Source: Pseudomonadota bacterium (GTDB lineage Bacteria > Pseudomonadota > Gammaproteobacteria > Burkholderiales > Rhodocyclaceae). From it: a DNA stretch of 64,000 nt. The notes under the pieces were generated by a model. The model saw only the letters and a list, made by a program, of their open reading frames with translations, was not told the origin of the DNA and did no database searches. The stretch's first letter is position 1, and each line of letters begins with the position of its first letter. The stretch lies in contig JAFEDH010000008.1 in the NCBI GenBank assembly GCA_018241695.1, positions 1 through 64,000 of the forward strand, in the 5' to 3' direction. The translations under genes and the position numbers were made by a program. This document shows positions 21,178 through 30,287 of this stretch, in pieces.

Positions 21178-22449
21178 TCAGGCGGCGGCGAGTGCCTGCT
21201 CCAGGTCCGCGATCAGATCGTCGATGTGCTCGATACCGATCGAAAGGCGCACCGTGTCCTCGGTGACGCCAGCCTTTTCCATTTCCGCCGGCGACAACTG
21301 GCGGTGGGTGGTGGAGGCCGGATGGCAGGCGAGGGATTTGGCGTCGCCGATATTCACCAGGCGGGTGAACAGTTTCAGCGCATCCTGGAAGCGCGCACCG
21401 CCCTCGCTGCCACCCTCCACGCCGAAGGTCAGAATCCCCGAAGGTCGGCCACCCATGTATTTTTTCGCCAGCGCATGGTCGCGGTGGTCGGACAGGCCCG
21501 AATAGTTCACCCACTTCACCTTCTTGTGGCCGCGGAGGAATTCGGCCACCTTGCGGGTGTTTTCGGTAATGCGGTCCATGCGCAGGGCCAGGGTTTCGAT
21601 GCCCTGCAGGATCAGGAAGGCGTTGAAAGGCGAGATGGCGGCGCCCATGTTGCGCAGGGGCACCACGCGGGCACGACCAATGTAGGCGGCGGGCCCCAGG
21701 GCTTCGGTGTACACCACGCCGTGGTAGGAGACATCGGGTTCGTTGAGGCGGCGGAACCTAGCCTTGTGCTGCGCCCAGGGGAATTTGCCACTGTCGACGA
21801 TGATGCCGCCGATGGAGTTGCCATGGCCGCCCAGATATTTGGTCAGTGCATGCACCACGATGTCGGCGCCATGCTCGAAGGGGCGGCACAGATAGGGCGA
21901 GGGCACGGTGTTGTCCACAATCAGGGGTACGCCATGCCGGTGGGCGATCTCGGCCAGCGGTTCGAAGTCGGTGATGTTGCCCAGCGGGTTGCCGATGGAT
22001 TCAACGAAAACCGCCTTGGTTCTGGCATCGATCAGTTTTTCGAAAGAAGCCGGATCGCGATGGTCGGCAAAGCGTACCTCGATGCCGATCTGCGGCAGGG
22101 TATGGGCAAAGAGGTTGTAGGTGCCGCCATACAGGGTGGCGGCGGAAACAATGTTGTCGCCTGCCTCGGCGATAGTCTGGATCGCATAGGTGATGGCGGC
22201 CATGCCCGAAGCCAGCGCCAGTCCGGCGATGCCTCCTTCCAGTTCGGCGACGCGCTTTTCCAGCACGTCCTGGGTGGGATTCATGATCCGGGTGTAGATG
22301 TTGCCGGGAATCTTGAGATCGAACAGATCCGCGCCGTACTGGGTGTTGTCGAATGCGTATGACGTGGTCTGGTAGATCGGTACCGCGGCGGCGCGGGTGG
22401 TGGGATCGGGGCTGTAGCCGCCGTGGACGGCGATGGTTTCCGGTTTCAT
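21178..22449 (-). CDS. metY: O-acetylhomoserine sulfhydrylase MetY
   Basis: 423 residues of the Cys/Met-metabolism PLP family. The PLP lysine is K204 in ALTKYLGGHG. The length and the N-terminus (ETIAVHGGYSPDPTTRA) fit O-acetylhomoserine aminocarboxypropyltransferase, which makes homocysteine from O-acetylhomoserine and sulfide. ATG 22449 is chosen because AAGGAG precedes it and the frame upstream is unrelated. The gene is alone, facing a terminator. Confidence 0.92.
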   Translation of the reverse strand: MKPETIAVHGGYSPDPTTRAAAVPIYQTTSYAFDNTQYGADLFDLKIPGNIYTRIMNPTQDVLEKRVAELEGGIAGLALASGMAAITYAIQTIAEAGDNIVSAATLYGGTYNLFAHTLPQIGIEVRFADHRDPASFEKLIDARTKAVFVESIGNPLGNITDFEPLAEIAHRHGVPLIVDNTVPSPYLCRPFEHGADIVVHALTKYLGGHGNSIGGIIVDSGKFPWAQHKARFRRLNEPDVSYHGVVYTEALGPAAYIGRARVVPLRNMGAAISPFNAFLILQGIETLALRMDRITENTRKVAEFLRGHKKVKWVNYSGLSDHRDHALAKKYMGGRPSGILTFGVEGGSEGGARFQDALKLFTRLVNIGDAKSLACHPASTTHRQLSPAEMEKAGVTEDTVRLSIGIEHIDDLIADLEQALAAA

Positions 22450-22543
22450 CGGGAGGTCTCCTTCGTGGGTAAGCGTGAGTATAGCCATGCTGTGCGGATT
22501 GCAACGGCTACGTGAAGGTGAAGGCGATGCGGGACGACGATCA

Positions 22544-23062
22544 TCAGTAATCCCGCGCCAGTCGCGGGAGCAGGCGATAGGAAATGTCTTCCGTCCGCAA
22601 GGCTGTCGCGAGGGTGAGCGAAGCATCCGGGGCGGGCCGTTGCTGCAGCCAGTCCCGGACTGAATGACGGTGATGGAACTGCCAATGTCCTTGGTGGTGA
22701 CGGATGTAACGGTCCAGATAGCGTCCGCCCACGATGAGTTCCTGTGCCTCCTGTTGCTCCTGTGCCGGCGGCAGCAGATGATGGCGTACCGCGTAAACTT
22801 CCCCTTCGGCAATATCCCCCTCCACCACGAACAGGGCATTGCCGATGAAGTGGTGGGTGTTCATACCGGGCAATACCTGTTCCAGATAATCGACGAATCC
22901 GGCGGCGCTGCCGCTGTACAGGTCACCATGGTCGTCGGTGGCATCGGGGTGGTACAGCCTGCGCAACAGCGGGTAATTCTTGCGATCAACGGCGCGGCAA
23001 TAGGCGGCGTTGAGATCGAGCAGCGCCTGTTTGTCGAGCAGGGTTTGCAGGTCGGGATTCAT
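22544..23062 (-). CDS. NTF2/SnoaL-fold protein A
   Basis: 172 residues with an NTF2-like (SnoaL_4-type) cone fold. Y21, D26 and the pair H70-H71, plus a YHPDATDDHG block at 37-46, sit where lyases and isomerases of this fold keep catalytic groups. It is clearly paralogous to the gene at 23680, which has the same Tyr/Asp/His-His pattern. It lies three bases after the macrodomain gene, so they form one minus-strand operon. The reaction is unknown; dehydratase or isomerase activity is only inferred from fold and residues. Confidence 0.78.
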   Translation of the reverse strand: MNPDLQTLLDKQALLDLNAAYCRAVDRKNYPLLRRLYHPDATDDHGDLYSGSAAGFVDYLEQVLPGMNTHHFIGNALFVVEGDIAEGEVYAVRHHLLPPAQEQQEAQELIVGGRYLDRYIRHHQGHWQFHHRHSVRDWLQQRPAPDASLTLATALRTEDISYRLLPRLARDY

Positions 23063-23065
23063 GAA

Positions 23066-23584
23066 TCATTCTTTCAGCAGGCGATGGTAGAGGTCTGCCA
23101 TTTCATCGGAAAAGGCGACCAGCAGGACATGTTCGAGGGTGGGGTTCCGTTCCAGCCCCTCACGGCATGTGGCGATCGCGATGGTCGCTGCGGCCTCCCA
23201 TGGGTAGCCATATATGCCACAGGAGATGGCAGGGAATGCGAGATGGCGCAGCCCGCGGGATTCGGCCAGAGCAAGGCATGCCCGGTAGCAGCCGGCGAGC
23301 AGGTGCGCTTCATCGTGACCACCACCTTGCCAGATGGGGCCAACGGTGTGGAGGATGTATCGCGCAGGGAGATGAAAGCCAGGCGTCATGCGGGCTTCAC
23401 CCGTGGGGCAACCCCCCAGTGTGCGACAATAGGCCAGCAATTCCGGCCCCGCTGCCCGATGAATCGCACCGTCGACTCCGCCTCCGCCGAGCAGGGTTTC
23501 GTTGGCGGCATTGACGATGGCGTCGATGTCGAGACGTGTGATGTCGCCACGATGGATGCGGAGCCGTTTGTCAGGCGTTTCCAT
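23066..23584 (-). CDS. Macrodomain protein (ADP-ribose-binding, YmdB-like)
   Basis: 172 residues, a single macrodomain. The ADP-ribose loop [18 protein letters not shown] spans 25-42 and a second loop carries [10 protein letters not shown]. Relatives remove acetyl from O-acetyl-ADP-ribose or ADP-ribose from proteins. I choose ATG 23584 with AAGG just upstream; an in-frame start at 23632 adds 16 residues of non-family sequence. It is divergent from the NTF2 gene at 23680 with 95 bases between and is followed after three bases by the other NTF2 gene. Confidence 0.88.
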   Translation of the reverse strand: METPDKRLRIHRGDITRLDIDAIVNAANETLLGGGGVDGAIHRAAGPELLAYCRTLGGCPTGEARMTPGFHLPARYILHTVGPIWQGGGHDEAHLLAGCYRACLALAESRGLRHLAFPAISCGIYGYPWEAAATIAIATCREGLERNPTLEHVLLVAFSDEMADLYHRLLKE

Positions 23585-23679
23585 AAACCTTGCGTGGTAT
23601 TGCGGATCGGCGCAATGAATGCGGTGCCCCAAATTTCCCGGCGGCTACAACCGCCCCAATGTCGGAGGAGAATGAAACG

Positions 23680-24228
23680 ATGGATGCAATCATGGAACGC
23701 AAGCTGCAGGCCCTGCTGGACAAGCAGGAGATTATCGACCTGCTGCATGCTTACTGCAATGCCAACGACCGCCATGACCAGGCCAAGGTCCGCGCGCTTT
23801 ATCACGAAGACGCCTGGGATGATCACGGCATTTTCTTCAAGGGACTGGCCCAGGAGTTCGTGGATAAGCTGCCGGGTATCTGGGCCGACATGGAAATCCT
23901 GCATCACAACATGACCACCATGAATATCAAGGTGGATGGGGATGTGGGGGAAGGGGAGATCTATGTCCTCGCTTTCCACAAAATAAAGAAGCCCGGGGGT
24001 GGCAGCATGGATCTTCTGATCGGCGGGCGCTACCTGGACAGATATGCGAAACGTAATGGTGTCTGGAAGTTCGCCCACCGTTCGGTGCTGGCGGACTGGG
24101 CTGTGACGGGCGATCCGCCGGTTGTCGCCCTCGATTCCCCGATTCTTGCCGGCTCCTATATCGGCAAGCCGGGACCGGACGATCCTTCCTACGGTTTCTT
24201 CAAGATACTCAAGCGCGGCGAACGCTAG
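23680..24228 (+). CDS. NTF2/SnoaL-fold protein B
   Basis: 182 residues, NTF2-like, paralogous to the minus-strand gene at 22544. Y25, D30, H75-H76 and the block YHEDAWDDHG (41-50) match the equivalent positions of that protein. GGAGGAG at 23663-23669 favours ATG 23680; other in-frame ATGs at 23659 and 23692 are possible. The acrylyl-CoA reductase gene starts 54 bases downstream on the same strand, which suggests co-transcription. Function unknown. Confidence 0.78.
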   Translation: MDAIMERKLQALLDKQEIIDLLHAYCNANDRHDQAKVRALYHEDAWDDHGIFFKGLAQEFVDKLPGIWADMEILHHNMTTMNIKVDGDVGEGEIYVLAFHKIKKPGGGSMDLLIGGRYLDRYAKRNGVWKFAHRSVLADWAVTGDPPVVALDSPILAGSYIGKPGPDDPSYGFFKILKRGER

Positions 24229-24282
24229 GGCGACAGGGCGGCGCACACCGTCCGCTTTTGCAGGATTCACCGGAGATATCCG

Positions 24283-25272
24283 ATGTCGTTCAGGGCCTAT
24301 CTCATCGACGAGGCGGCGGGCAGGACAAGCGCCGCATTCACCCCGTTTGACGAAGCCCGGCTCGACCCGGGCGAGGTGACGATCCAGGTTGCCTATTCCA
24401 GTGTGAACTACAAGGACGCCCTGGCCGCCACCGGCACCGGGCGCATCATCCGCCGTTTTCCCTGCATCGGTGGCATCGATCTGTCGGGCACGGTGATCGC
24501 GAGTACCGATCCCCGTTTTTCTCCCGGAGATCCGGTGTTGTGCACCAGCTACGATCTGGGCGTGGCGCATCATGGCGGGTATGCCGAGCGGGCCCGGGTC
24601 CCCGCCGAATGGGTGGTCAGGCTGCCACCGGGTATCGACCTGTTTTCCGCCATGGCCTACGGAACCGCCGGCTTTACCGCGGCGCTGGGTGTGGTACGCA
24701 TGGAGGCCAACGGCCTGCGTCCGGAAAACGGGCCGGTGATCGTCTCTGGCGCTAGCGGTGGCGTGGGCAGTATTGCCGTCGCCATTCTCGCCAGGCTCGG
24801 CTATCGGGTCACCGCTTTGACCGGCAAGGAAAGCGAGGCCGGATATCTCGGGAGCCTGGGCGCGGCGGAGGTGATGCTGCGCGACCAGCTGGATCTTTCC
24901 CGGATCAAGCCACTCGACCGGGCGCTCTGGGCCGGTGCCGTGGATAACCTGGGGGGCGATGTGCTGTCCTGGATGGCGAGCACCCTGCAGGTGGGAGGCA
25001 CCCTGGCCAGCATCGGCCTGGCATCGGGCCACCAGTTCAACACCACCGTGATGCCCCTGATCCTGCGCGGCGTGAGCCTGCTGGGCGTGGATTCGGTGAA
25101 TTGCCCCATGCCTGTGCGGGCCGAAGTCTGGCGCCGGCTGGGCAGTGATATGGCGGTGCCCGATCTGCCCCGGCTGGTCCGCACCATCACCTTCGCCGAT
25201 CTGCCTGGTGTTTTTGATGACTTCATCCAGGGGCGGGCCCGGGGCCGTACCGTGGTCCGTATCGGGAACTGA
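24283..25272 (+). CDS. acuI: Acrylyl-CoA reductase (AcuI/YhdH family)
   Basis: 329 residues of the zinc-free medium-chain reductase group. The nucleotide-binding glycine stretch SGASGGVGSIA is near residue 150; YSSVNYKDALA near residue 42 is typical of YhdH/AcuI. AcuI reduces acrylyl-CoA with NADPH to propionyl-CoA. It is 14 bases upstream of a propionyl-CoA synthetase gene, so both enzymes of this pair feed the same product. The precise substrate is inferred from family. Confidence 0.85.
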   Translation: MSFRAYLIDEAAGRTSAAFTPFDEARLDPGEVTIQVAYSSVNYKDALAATGTGRIIRRFPCIGGIDLSGTVIASTDPRFSPGDPVLCTSYDLGVAHHGGYAERARVPAEWVVRLPPGIDLFSAMAYGTAGFTAALGVVRMEANGLRPENGPVIVSGASGGVGSIAVAILARLGYRVTALTGKESEAGYLGSLGAAEVMLRDQLDLSRIKPLDRALWAGAVDNLGGDVLSWMASTLQVGGTLASIGLASGHQFNTTVMPLILRGVSLLGVDSVNCPMPVRAEVWRRLGSDMAVPDLPRLVRTITFADLPGVFDDFIQGRARGRTVVRIGN

Positions 25273-25286
25273 TAGGAAGGGCACCC

Positions 25287-27179
25287 ATGACGCGCTATCC
25301 GGCGTTCTATCGAAAATCGATCGACCAGCCCGATGCCTTCTGGCGTGAAGAGGCGCAACGGGTGGATTGGCAGACTCCGTTCACCCAGGTTTGTGATTAC
25401 TCCCGCCCACCCTTCGCGAAATGGTTCGTCGGTGGGCGTATCAATCTTTGTCACAATGCGGTGGATCGCCATGCCGCGACCATGCCCGATACCCCGGCCC
25501 TGATCTATCTCTCCACCGAGACCCATCAGGAACAGACGTATACCTTCGCCGAGCTCAAGACCGAAGTGATGCGCATGGCCGCCATCATGCAGTCCCTGGG
25601 CGTGGAGCGTGGCGACCGGGTGCTGATCTACATGCCCATGATCGCCGAAGCGGTGTTTGCCATGCTGGCCTGCGCCCGGATCGGCGCCATTCATTCGGTG
25701 GTCTTCGGCGGCTTTGCCTCCACCTCTCTCGCCACCCGTATCGACGATGCCAGACCCCGGTTGATCGTTTCCGCCGACGCCGGCATGCGCAACGGCAAGG
25801 CCGTGCCCTACAAGCCCCTGCTCGACGATGCCATCGAACTGGCCGGGTTTCCGCCGGCCAAGGTACTGATGGTGGATCGGGGTATCGATCCTGGCTGGAC
25901 ACGGGTCGCCGGTCGCGACGAGGATTATGCCGATCTGCGCGACCGTCATATGGACGCCCTGGTCCCCTGCGAATGGATGGAATCCTCCGAGCCTTCCTAC
26001 ATCCTCTATACCTCGGGCACCACCGGCAAGCCCAAGGGGATACAGCGGGATACCGGCGGCTATGCGGTGGCCCTGGCCGCGTCGATGCGGCACATCTTCT
26101 GCGGTGGCAAGGGCGAGACCATGTTCTCCACCTCGGACATCGGCTGGGTGGTCGGGCATTCCTATATCGTCTATGGCCCCCTGATCGCCGGGATGACCAC
26201 CCTGGTGTTCGAGGGTACGCCGCTGCATCCCGATGCCGGTATCTGGTGGCGCATCGTGGAACGGTTCCGGGTGAATGTGATGTTTTCCTCACCCACGGCG
26301 GTCCGGGTGCTGAAAAAGCAGGATCCGGCCTTTCTTTCCAGATATGACCTTTCCTCGCTCAAACATCTTTTTCTCGCCGGCGAGCCGCTGGATCAGCCGA
26401 CCCACGAATGGATCATGGGCACCCTGAAAAAGCCGGTGATCGACAATTACTGGCAGACCGAAACCGGCTGGCCCATGCTTTCGGCCGTGCCGGGTGTGGA
26501 GGCGACCCCGATCCGGTACGGCACCCCCTCCTTCCCAGTATTCGGCTACAACCTCAGGATTTTTCGCGAGGATGGCAGCGAATGCGATGCGAATGAAAAG
26601 GGGATCGTGGGCATCGTTCCACCCCTGCCGCCGGGCTGCCTGTCCACGGTCTGGGGTGATGACGCGCGTTTTGTCAAAACCTATTTCAGCCTGTTCAAGT
26701 CACCGCTGGTCTATTCCTCCTTCGACTGGGGCATACGCGATGACGCCGGCTACCATTTCATCCTTGGCCGCACCGATGATGTGATCAATGTGGCCGGTCA
26801 CCGTCTGGGCACGCGGGAGATCGAAGAAGCGGTGCAAAGCCATTCCGCCATTGCCGAAGTGGCGGTGGTGGGTGTGCAGGATGTGGTCAAGGGGCAGATG
26901 CCCGTGGCATTTGCCGTGGTGAAAGATGTTGCCCGCACCGCGACCGCCGAACTGCGCGCGGCTCTGGAAAAAGAAATCTTGAAAACCGTGGACGCAAGCC
27001 TGGGGGCGATTGCCCGGCCATCGCGGGTCCATTTCGTCACCGCCTTGCCCAAGACCCGCTCCGGCAAGCTGTTGCGTCGCTCGCTTCAGGCGCTGGCCGA
27101 AGGGCGCGATCCGGGGGATATCACCACCATCGAGGATCCGCTGGCGCTGGAACAAATCAGGAGCGTTCTCGGCGCATGA
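25287..27179 (+). CDS. prpE: Propionyl-CoA synthetase PrpE
   Basis: 630 residues, an AMP-forming acyl-CoA synthetase. The adenylate motif YTSGTTGKPKG lies near 238-248 and the catalytic lysine K594 is in KTRSGKLLRR. N-terminal ACAS and AMP-binding parts are both complete. The sequence is closer to PrpE than acetyl-CoA synthetase (length, DWGIRDDAGYHFILGRTDDVINVAGHR-type C-terminus). It activates propionate to propionyl-CoA. No prpBCD genes of the methylcitrate cycle are in the window. Confidence 0.92.
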   Translation: MTRYPAFYRKSIDQPDAFWREEAQRVDWQTPFTQVCDYSRPPFAKWFVGGRINLCHNAVDRHAATMPDTPALIYLSTETHQEQTYTFAELKTEVMRMAAIMQSLGVERGDRVLIYMPMIAEAVFAMLACARIGAIHSVVFGGFASTSLATRIDDARPRLIVSADAGMRNGKAVPYKPLLDDAIELAGFPPAKVLMVDRGIDPGWTRVAGRDEDYADLRDRHMDALVPCEWMESSEPSYILYTSGTTGKPKGIQRDTGGYAVALAASMRHIFCGGKGETMFSTSDIGWVVGHSYIVYGPLIAGMTTLVFEGTPLHPDAGIWWRIVERFRVNVMFSSPTAVRVLKKQDPAFLSRYDLSSLKHLFLAGEPLDQPTHEWIMGTLKKPVIDNYWQTETGWPMLSAVPGVEATPIRYGTPSFPVFGYNLRIFREDGSECDANEKGIVGIVPPLPPGCLSTVWGDDARFVKTYFSLFKSPLVYSSFDWGIRDDAGYHFILGRTDDVINVAGHRLGTREIEEAVQSHSAIAEVAVVGVQDVVKGQMPVAFAVVKDVARTATAELRAALEKEILKTVDASLGAIARPSRVHFVTALPKTRSGKLLRRSLQALAEGRDPGDITTIEDPLALEQIRSVLGA

Positions 27180-27233
27180 CAACCCGATCGCATGCCTCTC
27201 GGGGGGTATCCACCTCCCCGGAGAAACGGAGAC

Positions 27234-27263
27234 TTGTCCATCCGGGAGGAATTCCCCTATAAT
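27234..27263 (+). promoter_or_regulatory. Promoter of the rpsP operon
   Basis: TTGTCC (27234-27239) and a perfect TATAAT (27258-27263) are separated by 18 bases, 34 bases before the rpsP ATG. This is the best sigma-70 promoter in the window. Confidence 0.7.
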
Positions 27264-27296
27264 CGCGGCCTTTTTCCGATTTCAAGGGAACGACAC

Positions 27297-27551
27297 ATGG
27301 TTGTCATCCGCCTCGCTCGCAGCGGCGCCAAGAAGCGCCCCTTCTACAACATGGTGGTCACCGATTCGCGCAATCGCCGCGACGGCCGCTTCGTGGAACG
27401 CATCGGCTTCTACAATCCCGTGGCCGCCGCCACGGAACAGGGCCTGGTGATCAACACCGAGCGCCTGGCTTACTGGCAGGGCAATGGCGCCCAGTTGTCG
27501 CCGACCGCCGCCCGCCTGGTCAAGCAGTTCAACACGAACAAGGCCGCCTGA
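27297..27551 (+). CDS. rpsP: Ribosomal protein S16
   Basis: 84 residues, full-length S16 of the small ribosomal subunit ([20 protein letters not shown]). ATG 27297 follows AAGGGAACG. It is the first gene of rpsP-rimM-trmD-rplS, a highly conserved operon. Confidence 0.97.
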   Translation: MVVIRLARSGAKKRPFYNMVVTDSRNRRDGRFVERIGFYNPVAAATEQGLVINTERLAYWQGNGAQLSPTAARLVKQFNTNKAA

Positions 27552-27556
27552 GTCGC

Positions 27557-28057
27557 ATGATCGTGCTGGGGCGGATCGTCGCCCCGTATGGTGTGGCTGG
27601 CTGGGTGCATATACATCCCTTCGGGGATGATCCGGCCGCCTGGAAGAACATGCCGGCGTGGTGGCTGGCGCCGGAAGCGGAATCCGCCTCCTGGCAGGTT
27701 CGCGCGCTGGCCGGATTCAAGGCGCATGGTGATGGCTGGGTCGCCCGGTTCGACGGGGTGAACGACCGCAGCGGTGCCGAGGCGCTCAAAGGCTTCTATC
27801 TGGGGGCTCCCCGTGAAGCCCTGCCGGAAGCCGGTAACGGCGAGTACTACTGGGCCGATCTGGTCGGTCTGGCGATGGTGAATCTGGAAGGTGAGGCTCT
27901 GGGAACGGTGGTCTCGCTGATCGAAACCGGCGCCAACGATGTGCTGGTCGTGCAGGAAGGTGAAACGGAGCGCCTGCTCCCTTTCGTCGATGCGGTGGTG
28001 AAGGAAGTGGATGTACCGGGAGGCACGATACGCGTGGACTGGGCCCGGGACTGGTAG
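27557..28057 (+). CDS. rimM: Ribosome maturation factor RimM
   Basis: 166 residues with the N-terminal RimM barrel ([19 protein letters not shown]) and C-terminal PRC barrel. RimM binds S19 during 30S head assembly. The start is six bases after rpsP and trmD starts six bases after its stop. Confidence 0.95.
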   Translation: MIVLGRIVAPYGVAGWVHIHPFGDDPAAWKNMPAWWLAPEAESASWQVRALAGFKAHGDGWVARFDGVNDRSGAEALKGFYLGAPREALPEAGNGEYYWADLVGLAMVNLEGEALGTVVSLIETGANDVLVVQEGETERLLPFVDAVVKEVDVPGGTIRVDWARDW

Positions 28058-28062
28058 CCGGC

Positions 28063-28815
28063 ATGTTGCGTTTCGATGCCGTTACCCTGTTTCCCGAGAT
28101 TTTCAGGGCCGTGACCGGGGCCGGAATCACGCGGCGGGCGCTGGACCGGGGTCTCTGGCAGATGCATTGCTGGAATCCGCGGGATGCCACTGCGGACAAC
28201 CACCGCACGGTGGATGACCGTCCCTACGGGGGTGGCCCGGGCATGGTGATGCTGCCGGGGCCATTGGAACGGACGATACGTGCGGCGCAGGCCGCGCGGC
28301 AGGAGCAAGGTGTGGGCGGGAAGGTGGTCTATCTCTCGCCCCAGGGTGCGTCGCTCACCCACGGCAAGGTGCTGGAACTGGCGGCGGGCGAGGGGGCCAT
28401 CCTCCTCTGCGGGCGGTACGAGGGAGTGGACGAGCGCTTGCTCGAACGCTGTGTGGACGAGGAGATTTCCCTGGGCGACTTCGTCTTGTCCGGGGGGGAG
28501 ATTCCGGCCCTGGCCCTGATCGACGCCTGTGTGCGGCAACTGCCGGGAGCCTTGAATGACGGGGCTTCGGCGGTCGAGGATTCGTTTGTGGCGGGGCTTC
28601 TGGATTGTCCCCACTACACGCGGCCCGAGGAATATGAAGGAATGCGGGTGCCGGATGTGCTGCTGTCCGGCAACCATGAGCAGATCCGGCGCTGGCGCCT
28701 GAAACAGGCGCTGGGCCGAACCTGGCTGCGGCGCCCCGATCTGCTGGGGCAACGCGGACTGAGCAGCGAAGAGGCGCAACTGCTGGCGGAATTCCAGCGG
28801 GAGCGCAGCCAATAA
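28063..28815 (+). CDS. trmD: tRNA (guanine-N1)-methyltransferase TrmD
   Basis: 250 residues, a SPOUT-fold enzyme that makes m1G37 in tRNA using SAM. The trefoil-knot region ([14 protein letters not shown], then [14 protein letters not shown]) is intact. It lies in the standard place between rimM and rplS. Confidence 0.97.
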   Translation: MLRFDAVTLFPEIFRAVTGAGITRRALDRGLWQMHCWNPRDATADNHRTVDDRPYGGGPGMVMLPGPLERTIRAAQAARQEQGVGGKVVYLSPQGASLTHGKVLELAAGEGAILLCGRYEGVDERLLERCVDEEISLGDFVLSGGEIPALALIDACVRQLPGALNDGASAVEDSFVAGLLDCPHYTRPEEYEGMRVPDVLLSGNHEQIRRWRLKQALGRTWLRRPDLLGQRGLSSEEAQLLAEFQRERSQ

Positions 28816-28820
28816 ACCGC

Positions 28821-28860
28821 GTGCATCAGCATCGCTGCTCTGCACGGAAGGCCACCGGCC
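28821..28860 (+). other. Paired hairpins in the trmD-rplS spacer
   Basis: One stem-loop is GTGCA/TGCAC (28821-28825 with 28841-28845) enclosing CAGC/GCTG, and a second is GGCC/GGCC (28850-28853 with 28857-28860). They directly precede the rplS ribosome-binding site. They may tune L19 translation or simply be mRNA structure; there is no U-tract, so they are not a terminator. Confidence 0.35.
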
Positions 28861-28877
28861 ATGACTTTTTGGAGTGA

Positions 28878-29267
28878 ATGATGGACACCCTGATCCAGCA
28901 ACTGGAAAAAGAAGAAATCGCCCGTCTGGGCAAGAATATCCCCGAGTTCGCCCCCGGCGATACCGTGATCGTCAACGTGAATGTGGTGGAAGGCGAACGC
29001 AAGCGCGTCCAGGCGTACGAAGGCGTGGTCATCGCCAAGCGTAACCGCGGCCTGAATTCCAACTTCATCGTGCGCAAGATTTCCTCCGGTGAAGGCGTGG
29101 AACGTACCTTCCAGACCTACTCTCCCCTGATTGCCAGCATCGAGGTCAAGCGCCGTGGCGACGTGCGCCGCGCCAAGCTGTACTATCTGCGCAGCCGCTC
29201 CGGCAAATCCGCCCGCATCAAGGAAAAACTCACCATCAAGGCCACCCAGTCGCCCAAGGCCGACTGA
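28878..29267 (+). CDS. rplS: Ribosomal protein L19
   Basis: 128 or 129 residues depending on which of two tandem ATGs (28878, 28881) is used; TTTTTGGAGTG precedes them. Full L19 sequence ([32 protein letters not shown]). It lies at the 30S-50S interface. A strong terminator follows. Confidence 0.97.
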   Translation: MMDTLIQQLEKEEIARLGKNIPEFAPGDTVIVNVNVVEGERKRVQAYEGVVIAKRNRGLNSNFIVRKISSGEGVERTFQTYSPLIASIEVKRRGDVRRAKLYYLRSRSGKSARIKEKLTIKATQSPKAD

Positions 29268-29292
29268 GTTTCCGGTTCCTGCGGAGAAGGAC

Positions 29293-29326
29293 AAAACGGG
29301 GCGTACTCTACGCCCCGTTTTCTTTT
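29293..29326 (+). terminator. Rho-independent terminator of the rpsP-rplS operon
   Basis: A 13-base-pair stem, AAAACGGGGCGTA with its complement, has a CTC loop and runs into TTTTCTTTT, 26 bases after the L19 stop. Confidence 0.9.
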
Positions 29327-29351
29327 GCCCGGCTTTTTCTGGATACCGCCC

Positions 29352-30203
29352 ATGCACCGCTTGCTCGCTCCGTTTGTCTTGGCCGCCGTTCTGGCGGCGT
29401 GTACCGCCAATCCGATCTCGGGGCGTCAGCAGCTGATGCTGGTATCGGAGGATTCGGCCATTTCCGAATCCTTGCAGGAGTACCGGCAGATGGTCGGGCA
29501 GTACCGCAAGCAGGGGAAGCTGAGCACTGATTCCAGGCTGATTGCCCGGGTACATCGCATTACCGACCGGCTGATCGACCAGGCGGTCCAGTATCGGCCC
29601 GAAACCGCGGACTGGACCTGGCGCGTGGAAGTGATCGACGATCCCAAGACGGTAAATGCCTGGTGCATGCCCGGAGGGAAGATGGCCGTCTATACCGGCC
29701 TGATAGAAAAAATCCAGCCCAGTGACGACGAACTGGCCCAGGTCATGGCCCATGAAATCTCGCACGCCCTGCTCAAGCACGGGGCGGAGAAAATGTCCAT
29801 GAGCATGGTAGCCGGGGGCGTAGTCGCAGCGGCGGCCATCAGTGACCGTGATGGTGGAAACTATGCACCGCTGGCGCAGATGGTTGCGCTGGGCGCGATC
29901 CTGCTGCCCAACAGCCGGGAAGCGGAATCCGAGGCGGACCGGGTCGGGTTGGGACTAGCCGCGCGGGCGGGTTTCAACCCCCATGCGGCAGTCACGCTGT
30001 GGGACAAGATGGTCAGGGAAAGTGGCGACAATTCGCGCTTCGACTGGCTCAGCACCCATCCGGCCGGCGTCAGGCGCATGGAGGCACTGGCCGCCATGGA
30101 GCAGGATGAACTGCCTTTCTACGAGGCCGCCCCAAGGTTGAAGAGTGCCCGGCGGGCCTGGACAACCATCTCCCCCGCCGCAAGCCGTGCCGTATCGGAA
30201 TAG
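29352..30203 (+). CDS. M48-family metalloprotease lipoprotein (LoiP-like)
   Basis: 283 residues. The signal sequence ends in the lipobox LAAC (C17), so the protein is lipidated and periplasmic. The zinc motif HEISH is at 134-138 and the third ligand lies in EAESEADRVG. Relatives such as LoiP and BepA act in envelope protein quality control. The gene stands alone after the L19 terminator and converges with a sterol-desaturase-family gene. Confidence 0.9.
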   Translation: MHRLLAPFVLAAVLAACTANPISGRQQLMLVSEDSAISESLQEYRQMVGQYRKQGKLSTDSRLIARVHRITDRLIDQAVQYRPETADWTWRVEVIDDPKTVNAWCMPGGKMAVYTGLIEKIQPSDDELAQVMAHEISHALLKHGAEKMSMSMVAGGVVAAAAISDRDGGNYAPLAQMVALGAILLPNSREAESEADRVGLGLAARAGFNPHAAVTLWDKMVRESGDNSRFDWLSTHPAGVRRMEALAAMEQDELPFYEAAPRLKSARRAWTTISPAASRAVSE

Positions 30204-30287
30204 CGCAGGCTGATAGTGACGGGAGCCGAGTCCGGCCGCTGCCGCCCCTCAACCTCCGGAGCCGGACGCGGGCAAGCGCCGCAAGGA

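Noticed and set aside
22450..22543. SAM or other riboswitch for metY
   Set aside because: The space upstream of metY is occupied within 95 bases by the NTF2 gene and shows no conserved aptamer pattern.
23386..25284. 632-codon minus-strand frame across NTF2-B and acuI
   Set aside because: Covers several real genes in antisense; His/Gly-rich with no family signature.
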